Shown here: piece after piece, positions 1 to 6,500 of the stretch | Layout of the letters: every line of letters begins with the position of its first letter | Position numbering within the stretch: position 1 is the stretch's first letter | Source: Desulfocapsa sp. | Lineage (GTDB): Bacteria; Desulfobacterota; Desulfobulbia; Desulfobulbales; Desulfocapsaceae | Reading direction: 5' to 3' | NCBI GenBank assembly: GCA_029942265.1 | Contig: JAOZTO010000145.1 | Span: 1-6,553 of the forward strand | DNA: 6,553 bases | Program-made: the position numbers and the translations under genes | The notes under the pieces: generated by a model | The model's database searches: none | What the model was told of the DNA's origin: nothing | Seen by the model: only the letters and a program-made list of their open reading frames with translations

Positions 1-2
1 CA

Positions 3-72
3 ACGTACTCTAGTACGCCGAAATGATGAGGAATTTCCGTGCCTCGAATATGAAGCTTTTTACAAATCCATC
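3..72 (+). repeat. Family A palindromic repeat, diverged right half
   Basis: This stretch aligns over its whole length, with one gap and roughly 80% identity by eye, to the right half of the complete element at 4419-4489. It starts with the same apex palindrome (CGTACT, two bases, AGTACG), continues through the shared CGCCGAAATGAT block and ends with a CTTTTTAC...CCATC arm at 55-72. The left half must lie before the window. No transposase or other gene is attached. It looks like an old, non-autonomous palindromic element, either MITE-like or a large REP/BIME-type unit; the family is not identified. The open frame that crosses it from position 23 is judged spurious. Confidence 0.7.
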
Positions 73-81
73 GAAATTCCA

Positions 82-125
82 GGCTTTTTACGAGTCCATC
101 AAGAGTGATGGCGCCGTAAAAAGTC
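82..125. repeat. Family A repeat ends forming a hairpin at the dxs stop
   Basis: Positions 83-101 and 106-124 are near-perfect inverted repeats (about 16 of 19 pairs) around a 4-base loop. The right-hand arm matches the outer left end of the full family A copy (4361-4380) at about 18 of 20 positions. The left-hand arm resembles the outer right end. So this is a tail-to-head junction of two repeat ends rather than one complete element. On the minus strand the hairpin begins inside the dxs stop codon, so it would form at the 3' end of the dxs transcript. No clear U-run follows, so its use as a factor-independent terminator is only possible; protection of the mRNA end is an alternative. Confidence 0.6.
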
Positions 126-2049
126 AGTCTTTTCTGGAACTCATCAAATCCATTGCAGCATTGACAATGGACGGTGTATCGAGTTTGGAGTTTTCCCAGA
201 GAGTTTTCTGTGGCCCATGTTCGATAAACGTATCCGGATATCCAAGGATTCGTGTCTTGACAGAGTAGAGATTACTTGTTGAGAGGAGTTCCAAAATAAG
301 GCTGCCAAAGCCACCATGTTCTGCATTATCTTCCACCGTTACCACACGACCTGTTGTTTTAGCCCACTTGCATATCAATTGCTTGTCCAGCGGTTTGATA
401 AAACGTGGATTAATTACAGCAGCATCAATTCCAAGCTTTCCAAGCTCCTCAGCTGCTTTCATGGCTGGGTACACTCTGTTGCCTATAGGTAGTAAAAGAA
501 TATCCTTCCCTTCCCTTAGAAGCTCACCTTCGCCAGGAATAAGTTGTTTAAGATGTTTGTCGAGTAAAACATCTTCACCTGCGCCACGTGGATACCGTAT
601 TGCTGTCGGGTTTGGTAATGAAATTGCCGTGTAGAGCATATGTTGAAGCTCATTTTCATCTTTTGGAGCCATGTAGATGAGATTGGGGATAAACCTCAGA
701 AAGGAAATATCGAAGACTCCATGATGAGTTGGTCCGTCATCACCGACTACACCGCTACGATCGATGGCCAAAGTAACTGGTAGGTTAGGGATACAAACAT
801 CATGGATGATTTGATCGAGCGCCCGTTGAAAGAATGTAGAATAAACTGCAACAACTGGTTTAATACCTTCCTTGGCAAGACCTGCGGCAAAAGTTACTGC
901 GTGCTGTTCGGCAATCCCCACATCAAAAAACCGATCAGGATATTTTTCTGCAAAATTGCCAAGACCTGTACCAGCAGGCATAGCGGCAGAAATTGCAACA
1001 ACATCAGAGTCTTGTTCGGCAATCCTGCAAAGTGTCTTGCCGAATACCTCGGTGTAGCTTATCGATGCATTGGAAGGATTAGGGATACCTGTTTTCCTGT
1101 CAAATGGGCCCAACCCATGGAAGTTACCAGGATTTTTTTCAGCATGTTCATATCCTTTCCCTTTTTTTGTGAGCACATGAACAAGAACCGGACCGTCAAC
1201 ATGATCCCTGATATTTTCAAGGGTTGGGATCAGGTCTTCGAGATCGTGGCCTGATATGGGGCCAATATAGTAGAATTTAAGTGCCTCAAAGAGCATAGCA
1301 GGAGTAAAAAAGCTTTTGATATTTTCTTCACTCTTTTTTAAGACGTTGAGAAAACGATCACCGACACCATGCAGTTCTTTTAAACGGGTGGATATATGTT
1401 TACGTAATCGACGAACAGTTTTACTGGTGAGTTGTCGTGAAAGAAAACTCGACATTGCACCGACATTTTCAGAGATAGACATCTCATTGTCATTAAGGAT
1501 AACTATTAGATCTTTATCCAGATGACCAGCCTGATTTAGGGCTTCGAACGCAAGCCCGGCAGTCATGGCACCATCGCCAATAATGGCAAGAACTTTATCC
1601 TTACAGCCATGTAACTCTTTGGCACTAGCCATACCAAGTGCAGCTGAAATTGATGTTGAGGAGTGCCCTGTCTCAAAGGCGTCGTATGCACTCTCTTTGA
1701 ATTTTGGAAAGCCACTTAAACCTTTGTATTGTCGTAATGTTTGGAATTGTTCCTGACGACCTGTAAGCAATTTGTGGGCGTAGACCTGATGTCCGACATC
1801 CCAGATAAGCTTATCGTGAGGGGTGTTGAAAACATAGTGGAGTGCAAGGGTGAGTTCTACAACTCCAAGACTTGGAGCAAGATGGCCACCTGTCTTTGAG
1901 ACAGTACTGATAATTGTTTCACGAAGGTCGGCTGCAATGATCTGTAGGTCTGAAATTTCAAGAACTCGAAGGTCAGCAGGACTTTGTATATCAACCAGTC
2001 TAGCAGTGTGTTTGGTGGCTGTATTTTCTGTATTCTCTGTTGAACACAT
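124..2049 (-). CDS. dxs: 1-deoxy-D-xylulose-5-phosphate synthase
   Basis: The product is a 641-residue cytoplasmic, thiamine diphosphate-dependent enzyme. It joins pyruvate and glyceraldehyde 3-phosphate with loss of CO2 to give DXP, the first step of the MEP pathway and also a source for thiamine and pyridoxal. Family landmarks are all present: GGH at 54-56, DVGHQVYAHK at 84-93, GHSSTSIS at 128-135, the Mg/TPP motif GDGAMTAG at 158-165 with NDNEMSIS at 186-193, the transketolase pyrimidine-domain DVGIAEQHAV at 376-385 with the probable catalytic Glu381, DRSGVVGDDGPTHHG at 430-444 and RYPRG at 485-489. A transketolase C-terminal domain follows. Length fits the family (about 620-640). I chose the ATG at 2049 because AGGA lies 8 bases upstream; the TTG at 2097 would add 16 residues encoded largely by a repeat. 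It is the last gene of xseB-ispA-dxs. No disrupted motif was seen. Confidence 0.97.
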   Translation of the reverse strand: MCSTENTENTATKHTARLVDIQSPADLRVLEISDLQIIAADLRETIISTVSKTGGHLAPSLGVVELTLALHYVFNTPHDKLIWDVGHQVYAHKLLTGRQEQFQTLRQYKGLSGFPKFKESAYDAFETGHSSTSISAALGMASAKELHGCKDKVLAIIGDGAMTAGLAFEALNQAGHLDKDLIVILNDNEMSISENVGAMSSFLSRQLTSKTVRRLRKHISTRLKELHGVGDRFLNVLKKSEENIKSFFTPAMLFEALKFYYIGPISGHDLEDLIPTLENIRDHVDGPVLVHVLTKKGKGYEHAEKNPGNFHGLGPFDRKTGIPNPSNASISYTEVFGKTLCRIAEQDSDVVAISAAMPAGTGLGNFAEKYPDRFFDVGIAEQHAVTFAAGLAKEGIKPVVAVYSTFFQRALDQIIHDVCIPNLPVTLAIDRSGVVGDDGPTHHGVFDISFLRFIPNLIYMAPKDENELQHMLYTAISLPNPTAIRYPRGAGEDVLLDKHLKQLIPGEGELLREGKDILLLPIGNRVYPAMKAAEELGKLGIDAAVINPRFIKPLDKQLICKWAKTTGRVVTVEDNAEHGGFGSLILELLSTSNLYSVKTRILGYPDTFIEHGPQKTLWENSKLDTPSIVNAAMDLMSSRKD

Positions 2050-2056
2050 TATAGTT

Positions 2057-2061
2057 GTCCT
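2057..2061 (-). promoter_or_regulatory. Ribosome binding site of dxs
   Basis: On the minus strand AGGAC stands here, with the AGGA core 8 bases from the ATG at 2049-2047. This decides the dxs start in favour of that ATG over the in-frame TTG at 2097, which lies inside a family B repeat. Confidence 0.65.
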
Positions 2062-2076
2062 GAATAGTGGTATTTT

Positions 2077-2147
2077 GTAAACATTAGGGTTGGGCAAAAA
2101 TAGGCTTAACCACTGAACTGAAAATGGGGTGCTAGCCGAATATTAAC
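2077..2147. repeat. Family B intergenic repeat, complete copy
   Basis: This 71-bp segment fills most of the gap between ispA and dxs. Its first 40-odd bases match 6501-6545 closely, sharing GGGTTGGG, CAAAA, CCACTGAA and AAATG blocks in the same order and orientation. Its right end (GCTAGCCGAATATTAAC), reverse-complemented, resembles its left end. It matches the better-kept left end of the second copy at 13 of 17 positions. So the element appears to be bounded by imperfect terminal inverted repeats. An internal stem (TTGGGC with GCTTAA, including G-T pairs) is also possible. There is no room for a gene inside. A MITE-like relic or a structured RNA-level repeat are both possible. It lies just upstream of the dxs ribosome binding site. 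Confidence 0.6.
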
Positions 2148-2166
2148 GTTATTTTTGAACAAGCCC

Positions 2167-3063
2167 TTAATGCGACCGAGTGTATATGTAATCGGCTAAA
2201 AGGCGTAATGGTAATGCTTTTTCGTCAAAGTCAGTAAGGCAATTTTTGGCATCTTCAACTGTTTTTTCTGCAAGTTCTCTGGTCTTATCGATACCAAAAA
2301 AGGCAGGGTATGTAGCTTTACCAAGCTCAACATCGCTCCCAGCAGCTTTTCCAAGCTGTTTGGTGGTAGCAGTTACGTTTAAAAGGTCATCGACAATTTG
2401 AAATGCTAGACCAATATGGTTTCCATACTGTTCAAGTGCTGCTATTTGTTTAGGTGATGCATTTGCAGCAATGGCACCTGTCACCACAGATGCTGTGATT
2501 AATGCTCCTGTCTTGCTTCGATGTATGCTTTGCAATGTTTCGAAGGGGAAAGTACTGTTTTCATTTGTAATATCTAATGTTTGGCCGCCAACCATACCAA
2601 ACGACCCTGCGGCACGTGCAATACAATGGGTAATACGAAGTTTTTTGTCAGCATCAAGGCCATTATACTGTGGGTTGCTGAGCAGGTCAAAAGCCCAGGT
2701 AAGTAAGCCGTCACCAGCAAGGATTGCTTCTGCTTCACCGTAGGCCACGTGAGTGGTTGCTTTGCCGCGACGTAAAGCATCATTGTCCATTGCTGGCAGA
2801 TCGTCGTGAACAAGTGAATAGGTGTGAATGCATTCAAGCGCACAAGCCACAGGGAGAATATTCTTGTTTGCCACCTCAATCTCAGAAACAGCCTGGGCTG
2901 CTGCAATGCAGAGAATGGGGCGAATACGTTTTCCACCGGCGAGTAGCGAATATCGCATGGCTTCAATATGAGCCTTGAACTCACCTTCTGCTAGAGGGAA
3001 AAATTCTTCAAATGCAGATTCAACTAGCTGCTTTTGCGTGTTAAGGTAGCTCTTGATCTCCAT
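2167..3063 (-). CDS. ispA: Farnesyl diphosphate synthase (polyprenyl synthetase family)
   Basis: A 298-residue cytoplasmic trans-prenyltransferase that condenses IPP with DMAPP and then GPP, yielding farnesyl diphosphate for quinone, undecaprenyl and hopanoid routes. Visible motifs are GGKRIRP at 43-49 (substrate phosphate binding), the first aspartate-rich motif DDLPAMD at 87-93 followed by RRG at 98-100, KTG at 184-186, and the second motif FQIVDDLLN at 221-229 followed by LGK at 237-239. Tyr82, five residues before the first motif, is the aromatic residue expected for C15 rather than longer products. The second motif ends in Asn229 where Asp is usual. The start at 3063 gives the family length (E. 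coli IspA has 299) and has GGA just 3 bases upstream; the ATG at 3075 is a close alternative and one at 3141 is unlikely. It overlaps the end of xseB by 23 bases, suggesting translational coupling. Confidence 0.93.
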   Translation of the reverse strand: MEIKSYLNTQKQLVESAFEEFFPLAEGEFKAHIEAMRYSLLAGGKRIRPILCIAAAQAVSEIEVANKNILPVACALECIHTYSLVHDDLPAMDNDALRRGKATTHVAYGEAEAILAGDGLLTWAFDLLSNPQYNGLDADKKLRITHCIARAAGSFGMVGGQTLDITNENSTFPFETLQSIHRSKTGALITASVVTGAIAANASPKQIAALEQYGNHIGLAFQIVDDLLNVTATTKQLGKAAGSDVELGKATYPAFFGIDKTRELAEKTVEDAKNCLTDFDEKALPLRLLADYIYTRSH

Positions 3064-3286
3064 GTTCCAACTCATCAAAAGGGCTTCTGGATATCTCGCC
3101 CTGTTTTTCAAGAAGAAGTTCAACTTTAGATTTTGCCGCACTTAAAGTTGAATTACAGTATCCGACCAGAGTTATACCTTCATCAAATTTTTTGAGACTC
3201 TTTTCAAGACTGAGGTCACCTTTTTCTAGTTCATCAGTGATTTGCTCAAGTTTATTGAGACTATTTTCAAATGTTCGTTTTGTCAT
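3041..3286 (-). CDS. xseB: Exodeoxyribonuclease VII small subunit
   Basis: This 81-residue protein matches the XseB family in length (80 in E. coli) and pattern: [19 protein letters not shown] near the N-terminus, then [16 protein letters not shown], a Cys in the GYCNSTL segment and [11 protein letters not shown]. The pattern predicts two long helices. XseB binds the XseA catalytic subunit to form exonuclease VII, which degrades single-stranded DNA to oligonucleotides in both directions. The start ATG at 3286 has only a weak A-rich upstream sequence (ATAGAAAA), with no clear Shine-Dalgarno site. It is the first gene of the minus-strand operon and its 3' end overlaps ispA. The large-subunit gene xseA, often next to it, is absent here; the neighbour upstream is the divergent xerC. 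Confidence 0.92.
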   Translation of the reverse strand: MTKRTFENSLNKLEQITDELEKGDLSLEKSLKKFDEGITLVGYCNSTLSAAKSKVELLLEKQGEISRSPFDELEHGDQELP

Positions 3287-3332
3287 TTTTCTATATTATT
3301 TAGCATACGCTGAAGGAGCGATAAGATTGTAC

Positions 3333-3358
3333 AAAGGTAAAACTTGTAATTTACCTTT
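3333..3358. repeat. Perfect 9-bp palindrome in the divergent promoter region
   Basis: AAAGGTAAA at 3333-3341 and TTTACCTTT at 3350-3358 are exact inverted repeats separated by 8 bases. The centre-to-centre distance of 17 bases is not far from two helical turns, which would suit a dimeric regulator. In RNA it would be an AT-rich, weak hairpin. It shares no obvious sequence with the family A or B repeats. An operator is a plausible reading but is not demonstrated. Confidence 0.45.
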
Positions 3359-3423
3359 CAATTTGATTCGAGTTCATTATATATTCATAGATGCTAAAGA
3401 AGTCGAGAAGAAAGTGTTTTCAC

Positions 3424-3428
3424 AGGGA
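3424..3428 (+). promoter_or_regulatory. Probable ribosome binding site of xerC
   Basis: AGGGA lies 9 bases before the ATG at 3438, the first start that gives a normal-length XerC. It supports that start over the long in-frame upstream extension, which would run antisense through xseB. Confidence 0.5.
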
Positions 3429-3437
3429 TACCCGAAA

Positions 3438-4355
3438 ATGGTCAAAAAGCAAACAACTAGTCAAATTGTTCATTCTTTCCTGCGATGGCTAGGGGTTGAG
3501 AAAGGATATTCAGAACATACGGTGAGTGCGTATAGACGTGATATTCTTGAATTCACAACAGGTATTGGAGCAAACGTTTTAATTACTGCAATTGAACCTA
3601 TTCATATTCGACGTTTTGTCGTGAGCCTGCATAGTCATAACAGTGCAACAAGTATAGCACGAAAACTTTCGACATTACGGACGTTTTTTAAATTTTTGTT
3701 GAGGGAACATTATATCAACAATGACCCGGTTGCTGGTATAAGTGGCCCTAAGGTTGGGAAATATCTTCCCACATTTTTGACAGTGGACGAAGTGTTTGCT
3801 CTTTTGGAAACACCGAATGAAAAAGATCGTTTCAAACTTCGTGATGTTGCGATTCTTGAATTACTCTATTCAACAGGAATGCGTGTTGCAGAGCTTGTTT
3901 CGAGGAACGTTTTGAACCTTGATTTCGCAAATGAAGTGCTTATGGTGAGGGGCAAAGGTGATAAAGAACGCCTGGTTCCGGTAGGGAATCCAGCACTTGA
4001 AGCCATAAGAGGCTGGTTACCGTTACGTGATCAGCTTATTGCTGATCGTGCTCGAAGAGGGCGTGACGTTGAAAAAGAAGCACTATTTTTAAATGGTCGT
4101 GGTGGACGTCTAAGTAGTAGGAGTGTGGAGCGGATGGTGAAATCCTATGGCCAACGAGCTGGGATTCCACAAATTGTTACGCCGCATGCTTTAAGACATT
4201 CGTTTGCAACACATCTTCTTGAGATGGGAGCGGATTTACGATCGGTGCAGGAGTTGCTAGGCCATGCAAGCCTGTCAACAACACAACGCTATACGCATTT
4301 GACATTAGATCACCTTACAGAGGTGTATGATAAAGCCCATCCAAATGCAAAATAG
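3438..4355 (+). CDS. xerC: Tyrosine recombinase XerC
   Basis: A 305-residue site-specific recombinase of the XerC/XerD type, which with its partner resolves chromosome dimers at dif. The N-terminal SAM-like DNA-binding domain covers about residues 8-92 (EKGYSEHTVSAYRRD at 21-35). The catalytic domain contains the full set: Arg149 in STGMRVAEL, Lys173 in RGKGDKER, His250 and Arg253 in HALRHSFATH, His276 in LLGHASLSTT, and nucleophile Tyr285 in QRYTH. The spacing of these residues equals that of E. coli XerD (148, 172, 244, 247, 270, 279) apart from a small offset. The start at 3438 gives normal length. XerC rather than XerD is chosen from the context: a Xer gene directly before hslVU is the B. 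subtilis codV-clpQ-clpY order. A stop TAG is followed after 5 bases by a long palindromic repeat. Confidence 0.9.
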   Translation: MVKKQTTSQIVHSFLRWLGVEKGYSEHTVSAYRRDILEFTTGIGANVLITAIEPIHIRRFVVSLHSHNSATSIARKLSTLRTFFKFLLREHYINNDPVAGISGPKVGKYLPTFLTVDEVFALLETPNEKDRFKLRDVAILELLYSTGMRVAELVSRNVLNLDFANEVLMVRGKGDKERLVPVGNPALEAIRGWLPLRDQLIADRARRGRDVEKEALFLNGRGGRLSSRSVERMVKSYGQRAGIPQIVTPHALRHSFATHLLEMGADLRSVQELLGHASLSTTQRYTHLTLDHLTEVYDKAHPNAK

Positions 4356-4360
4356 AAGGA

Positions 4361-4490
4361 TGATGGCGTCGTAAAAACTCTCCATCTGCTTCGTTGCTGC
4401 AAATTTTCTATCATTACGACGTACTTTAGTACGCCGAAATGATAGAAAATTTACGCGCCTCGCATATGGAGAGTTTTTACGACGCCATCA
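4361..4490. repeat. Family A palindromic element, complete copy
   Basis: This 130-bp element folds on itself almost end to end. The outer arms 4361-4385 and 4466-4490 are exact inverted repeats of 25 bases. After an unpaired bulge of about 13-15 bases per side, the inner arms 4401-4415 and 4438-4452 pair exactly for 15 bases. The apex is CGTACT, TT, AGTACG at 4420-4433. It encodes no transposase. Diverged pieces occur at 3-72 and 82-125. It occupies most of the 176-base gap between xerC and hslV and would form a very stable hairpin in either transcript or in extruded DNA. A MITE or large REP-like unit is the likeliest class; recent activity is suggested by the perfect outer arms, though structural selection could also keep them. 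Confidence 0.85.
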
Positions 4491-4531
4491 AGGATGGGAA
4501 ACTTAAAATATATAATTTTATAACAATTATT

Positions 4532-5077
4532 ATGAAAATACGTTCAACAACAATCCTTGCCGTGCGTCACAACGGACAGGTGGCAGTCGCCGGTGATGGC
4601 CAGGTTTCGCTTGGCAATACAGTGATGAAACATCAGGCTAAAAAGGTACGGCGTTTGTACCACGGCCAAGTTATTACAGGCTTTGCAGGAGCCACAGCTG
4701 ATGCCTTTACCTTGTTTGATCTGCTCGAACAAAAGCTTGAGCAGTATAAGGGGAATCTGATGAGGGCAGCCGTTGAGCTTGCCAAAGAGTGGCGTACTGA
4801 CAAAATGTTACGCAGGCTTGAAGCAATGCTTGTTGCCGTGGATGAAGACTATTCATTACTTCTCAGCGGAACAGGCGATGTGATTGAAGCTGATAACGGT
4901 GTTCTTGCCATTGGTTCTGGTGGACCTTATGCTCAATCGGCAGCCTTGGCACTTATCGAGCATTCTCAATTGGGTGCTAAAGAAATCTGTCGTGCTTCCA
5001 TGAATATTGCTGCTGATATCTGTGTATTTACCAATCACTCTATTGTAATAGAAAAAATTGAACCCAAAAAAGATTAA
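4532..5077 (+). CDS. hslV: ATP-dependent protease subunit HslV
   Basis: The 181-residue peptidase subunit of the cytoplasmic HslUV protease, a proteasome-beta-like threonine hydrolase that assembles as a double hexamer capped by HslU. The sequence is near-canonical from [19 protein letters not shown] onward. The catalytic Thr1 corresponds to Thr6 here, Asp17 to Asp22, Lys33 to Lys38, Gly45 to Gly50 and Ser124 to Ser129 in IGSGGPYA. A five-residue leader MKIRS precedes the active Thr, so it must be removed by self-processing, unlike E. coli where only Met is lost. The ATG at 4532 is preferred over the ATG at 4439, which would add 31 residues, the first 18 or so encoded by the family A repeat. 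No good Shine-Dalgarno site stands before 4532 (TAACAATTATT). A TATAAT at 4511-4516 could be a -10 box, but no -35 matches. hslU follows after 4 bases. Confidence 0.95.
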   Translation: MKIRSTTILAVRHNGQVAVAGDGQVSLGNTVMKHQAKKVRRLYHGQVITGFAGATADAFTLFDLLEQKLEQYKGNLMRAAVELAKEWRTDKMLRRLEAMLVAVDEDYSLLLSGTGDVIEADNGVLAIGSGGPYAQSAALALIEHSQLGAKEICRASMNIAADICVFTNHSIVIEKIEPKKD

Positions 5078-5081
5078 AGAT

Positions 5082-6494
5082 ATGATTCCAACACAGTCCC
5101 TTACCCCCAAAGATATTGTAGTAGAACTTGATAAATATATAGTCGGTCAATCGGATGCCAAGCGTTCTGTTGCCATTGCTCTGCGAAATCGCTGGAGAAG
5201 ACGCCAGGTTCCTTCACCGCTACGAGAAGAGATCGCCCCTAAAAATATCATTATGATAGGTCCCACAGGAGTGGGAAAGACAGAAATTGCAAGACGACTG
5301 GCAAGCCTTGCCCAATCACCGTTTTTCAAAGTTGAAGCATCAAAATTTACTGAAGTTGGCTATGTGGGACGTGATGTCGAATCCATGGTGCGTGATCTTG
5401 TTGAAATCGCAATTACTATGGTTAAGGAAGAGGAACGAGCTAATCTCACAGGGCTTGCTGAAGTAAATGCAGAAGAGCGAATTCTTGATGTTTTGCTCCC
5501 ACCTGCAAGTAGCGCACCTGCTGCACCAGAGCCTGAAGATATGCAGTCGTTTGTGCTACACCAGGACGATGAGTCTGCCCTCACTGTTCCAGCAGAGACG
5601 AAAAAAGATGATTCCACCCGTGAAAAATTCAGGGAGATGTTACGTCAGGGAAAACTTGATGATCGTGAAGTGGAAATTGATCTTGTAGAATCAAGATCAA
5701 CCCCAATGGTTGAAATAATGACAACTTCCGGAATGGAGGATATGCAGTCTAATCTCCAGGACGCTTTTAGTAAAATTTTCCCTAAAAAGAAGAAGAAACA
5801 AAAAGTGAAAATTCCAGATGCTATCAAGGGGCTGACTCAGGAAGAGATGGAAAGATTGATAGATATGGATAAAGTGACCAGTGAAGCACTGCGTCGCACG
5901 GAAGAATCAGGTATAATATTTCTTGATGAAATTGATAAGGTCGCTTCAAGGAGTTCCGGAGGACATGGGCCGGAAGTATCACGGGAAGGTGTTCAAAGAG
6001 ATTTGCTTCCAATCGTAGAAGGTTCCACAGTCTCCACCAAATATGGAATGGTGAAAACAGATCATATTCTTTTTATTGCAAGCGGTGCTTTTCATTTATG
6101 TAAACCCTCTGATTTGATACCTGAGCTTCAGGGCAGGTTCCCCATAAGGGTTGAACTCACTCCACTGGGAAAAGAAGAGTTTGTACGTATTCTGACAGAG
6201 CCTGAAGGTGCCCTCGTAAAGCAGTATATCGCAATGATGGCCACTGAAAACGTTGAACTTGTTTTCGAGGATGATGCCATTGAGGAACTTGCTGGGATTG
6301 CTGTTGAAGTGAATGAAAAAACAGAAGAAATTGGAGCAAGACGTTTACATACGGTTATGGAACGTGTGCTTGATGAACTCTCTTTTAATGCGAGTGAACG
6401 AGGCGAGGAACGTTTTGTGGTTACAGCCGATTATGTGAAAAAACAGTTGCGGGATGTTGTCGAAGACAGGGATCTCAGCAGATTTATCCTATGA
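5082..6494 (+). CDS. hslU: ATP-dependent protease ATPase subunit HslU
   Basis: A 470-residue AAA+ (Clp/Hsp100 class) unfoldase that forms a hexameric ring, threads substrates into HslV and activates it. Motifs in order: VGQSDAKR at 21-28, Walker A GPTGVGKT at 60-67, the pore loop GYVG at 93-96, the inserted I domain at about 110-245, Walker B IIFLDEID at 278-285, [17 protein letters not shown] at 298-314, the GRFPIR arginine-finger region at 351-356, sensor 2 [14 protein letters not shown] at 418-431, and the C-terminal tail DLSRFIL, which docks into HslV. It is longer than the 443 residues of E. coli HslU because of an Ala/Pro/acidic insertion at about 140-178; the I domain also holds a KKKKK run at 235-239. 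The ATG at 5082 lies 4 bases after the hslV stop, pointing to coupled expression; the TTG at 5058 is unlikely. Confidence 0.97.
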   Translation: MIPTQSLTPKDIVVELDKYIVGQSDAKRSVAIALRNRWRRRQVPSPLREEIAPKNIIMIGPTGVGKTEIARRLASLAQSPFFKVEASKFTEVGYVGRDVESMVRDLVEIAITMVKEEERANLTGLAEVNAEERILDVLLPPASSAPAAPEPEDMQSFVLHQDDESALTVPAETKKDDSTREKFREMLRQGKLDDREVEIDLVESRSTPMVEIMTTSGMEDMQSNLQDAFSKIFPKKKKKQKVKIPDAIKGLTQEEMERLIDMDKVTSEALRRTEESGIIFLDEIDKVASRSSGGHGPEVSREGVQRDLLPIVEGSTVSTKYGMVKTDHILFIASGAFHLCKPSDLIPELQGRFPIRVELTPLGKEEFVRILTEPEGALVKQYIAMMATENVELVFEDDAIEELAGIAVEVNEKTEEIGARRLHTVMERVLDELSFNASERGEERFVVTADYVKKQLRDVVEDRDLSRFIL

Positions 6495-6500
6495 TGGCGT

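Larger units (their letters stand above)
3287..3437. promoter_or_regulatory. Divergent xseB/xerC intergenic region
   Basis: These 151 bases lie between the two divergent starts and should carry promoters for both operons. A perfect TATAAT reads on the minus strand at 3381-3376, and an overlapping TATATT reads on the plus strand at 3380-3385. Neither has a convincing -35 box at 16-18 bases, so both assignments are weak. A second minus-strand -10 candidate, TACAAT, is at 3331-3326. If the TATAAT at 3381 is used, the palindrome at 3333-3358 would lie in the xseB leader. Confidence 0.35.

Noticed and set aside
23..268. Plus-strand open frame of 81 codons at the window start
   Set aside because: It begins inside a diverged family A repeat and then runs antisense through the conserved C-terminal end of dxs; no independent ribosome binding site or family match is seen.
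802..1254. 150-codon plus-strand open frame opposite dxs
   Set aside because: It is a frame shadow of a highly conserved enzyme gene, with unusual composition (rich in Cys, Arg and Ile) and no recognisable domain.
2050..2097. 16-residue N-terminal extension of dxs from a TTG start
   Set aside because: About the first half is encoded by the family B repeat, the start is TTG, and a good AGGA site serves the ATG at 2049.
3064..3141. 26-residue N-terminal extension of ispA
   Set aside because: It lies entirely within xseB in another frame and exceeds the family length; only the ATG at 3075 (four extra residues) remains a fair alternative.
3192..3437. 82-residue N-terminal extension of xerC
   Set aside because: It is antisense to the start of xseB and crosses the intergenic region; the Xer family begins near the ATG at 3438.
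4361..4490. Interpretation of the palindrome as a CRISPR unit, tRNA or dif site
   Set aside because: There are no regularly spaced repeats, no cloverleaf with CCA-end logic, and the arms are far longer than the 28-bp Xer site; closeness to xerC is explained by ordinary operon context.
5058..5081. TTG start of hslU overlapping the end of hslV
   Set aside because: The ATG at 5082 gives the conserved N-terminus, and the extra eight residues only re-read the hslV tail.
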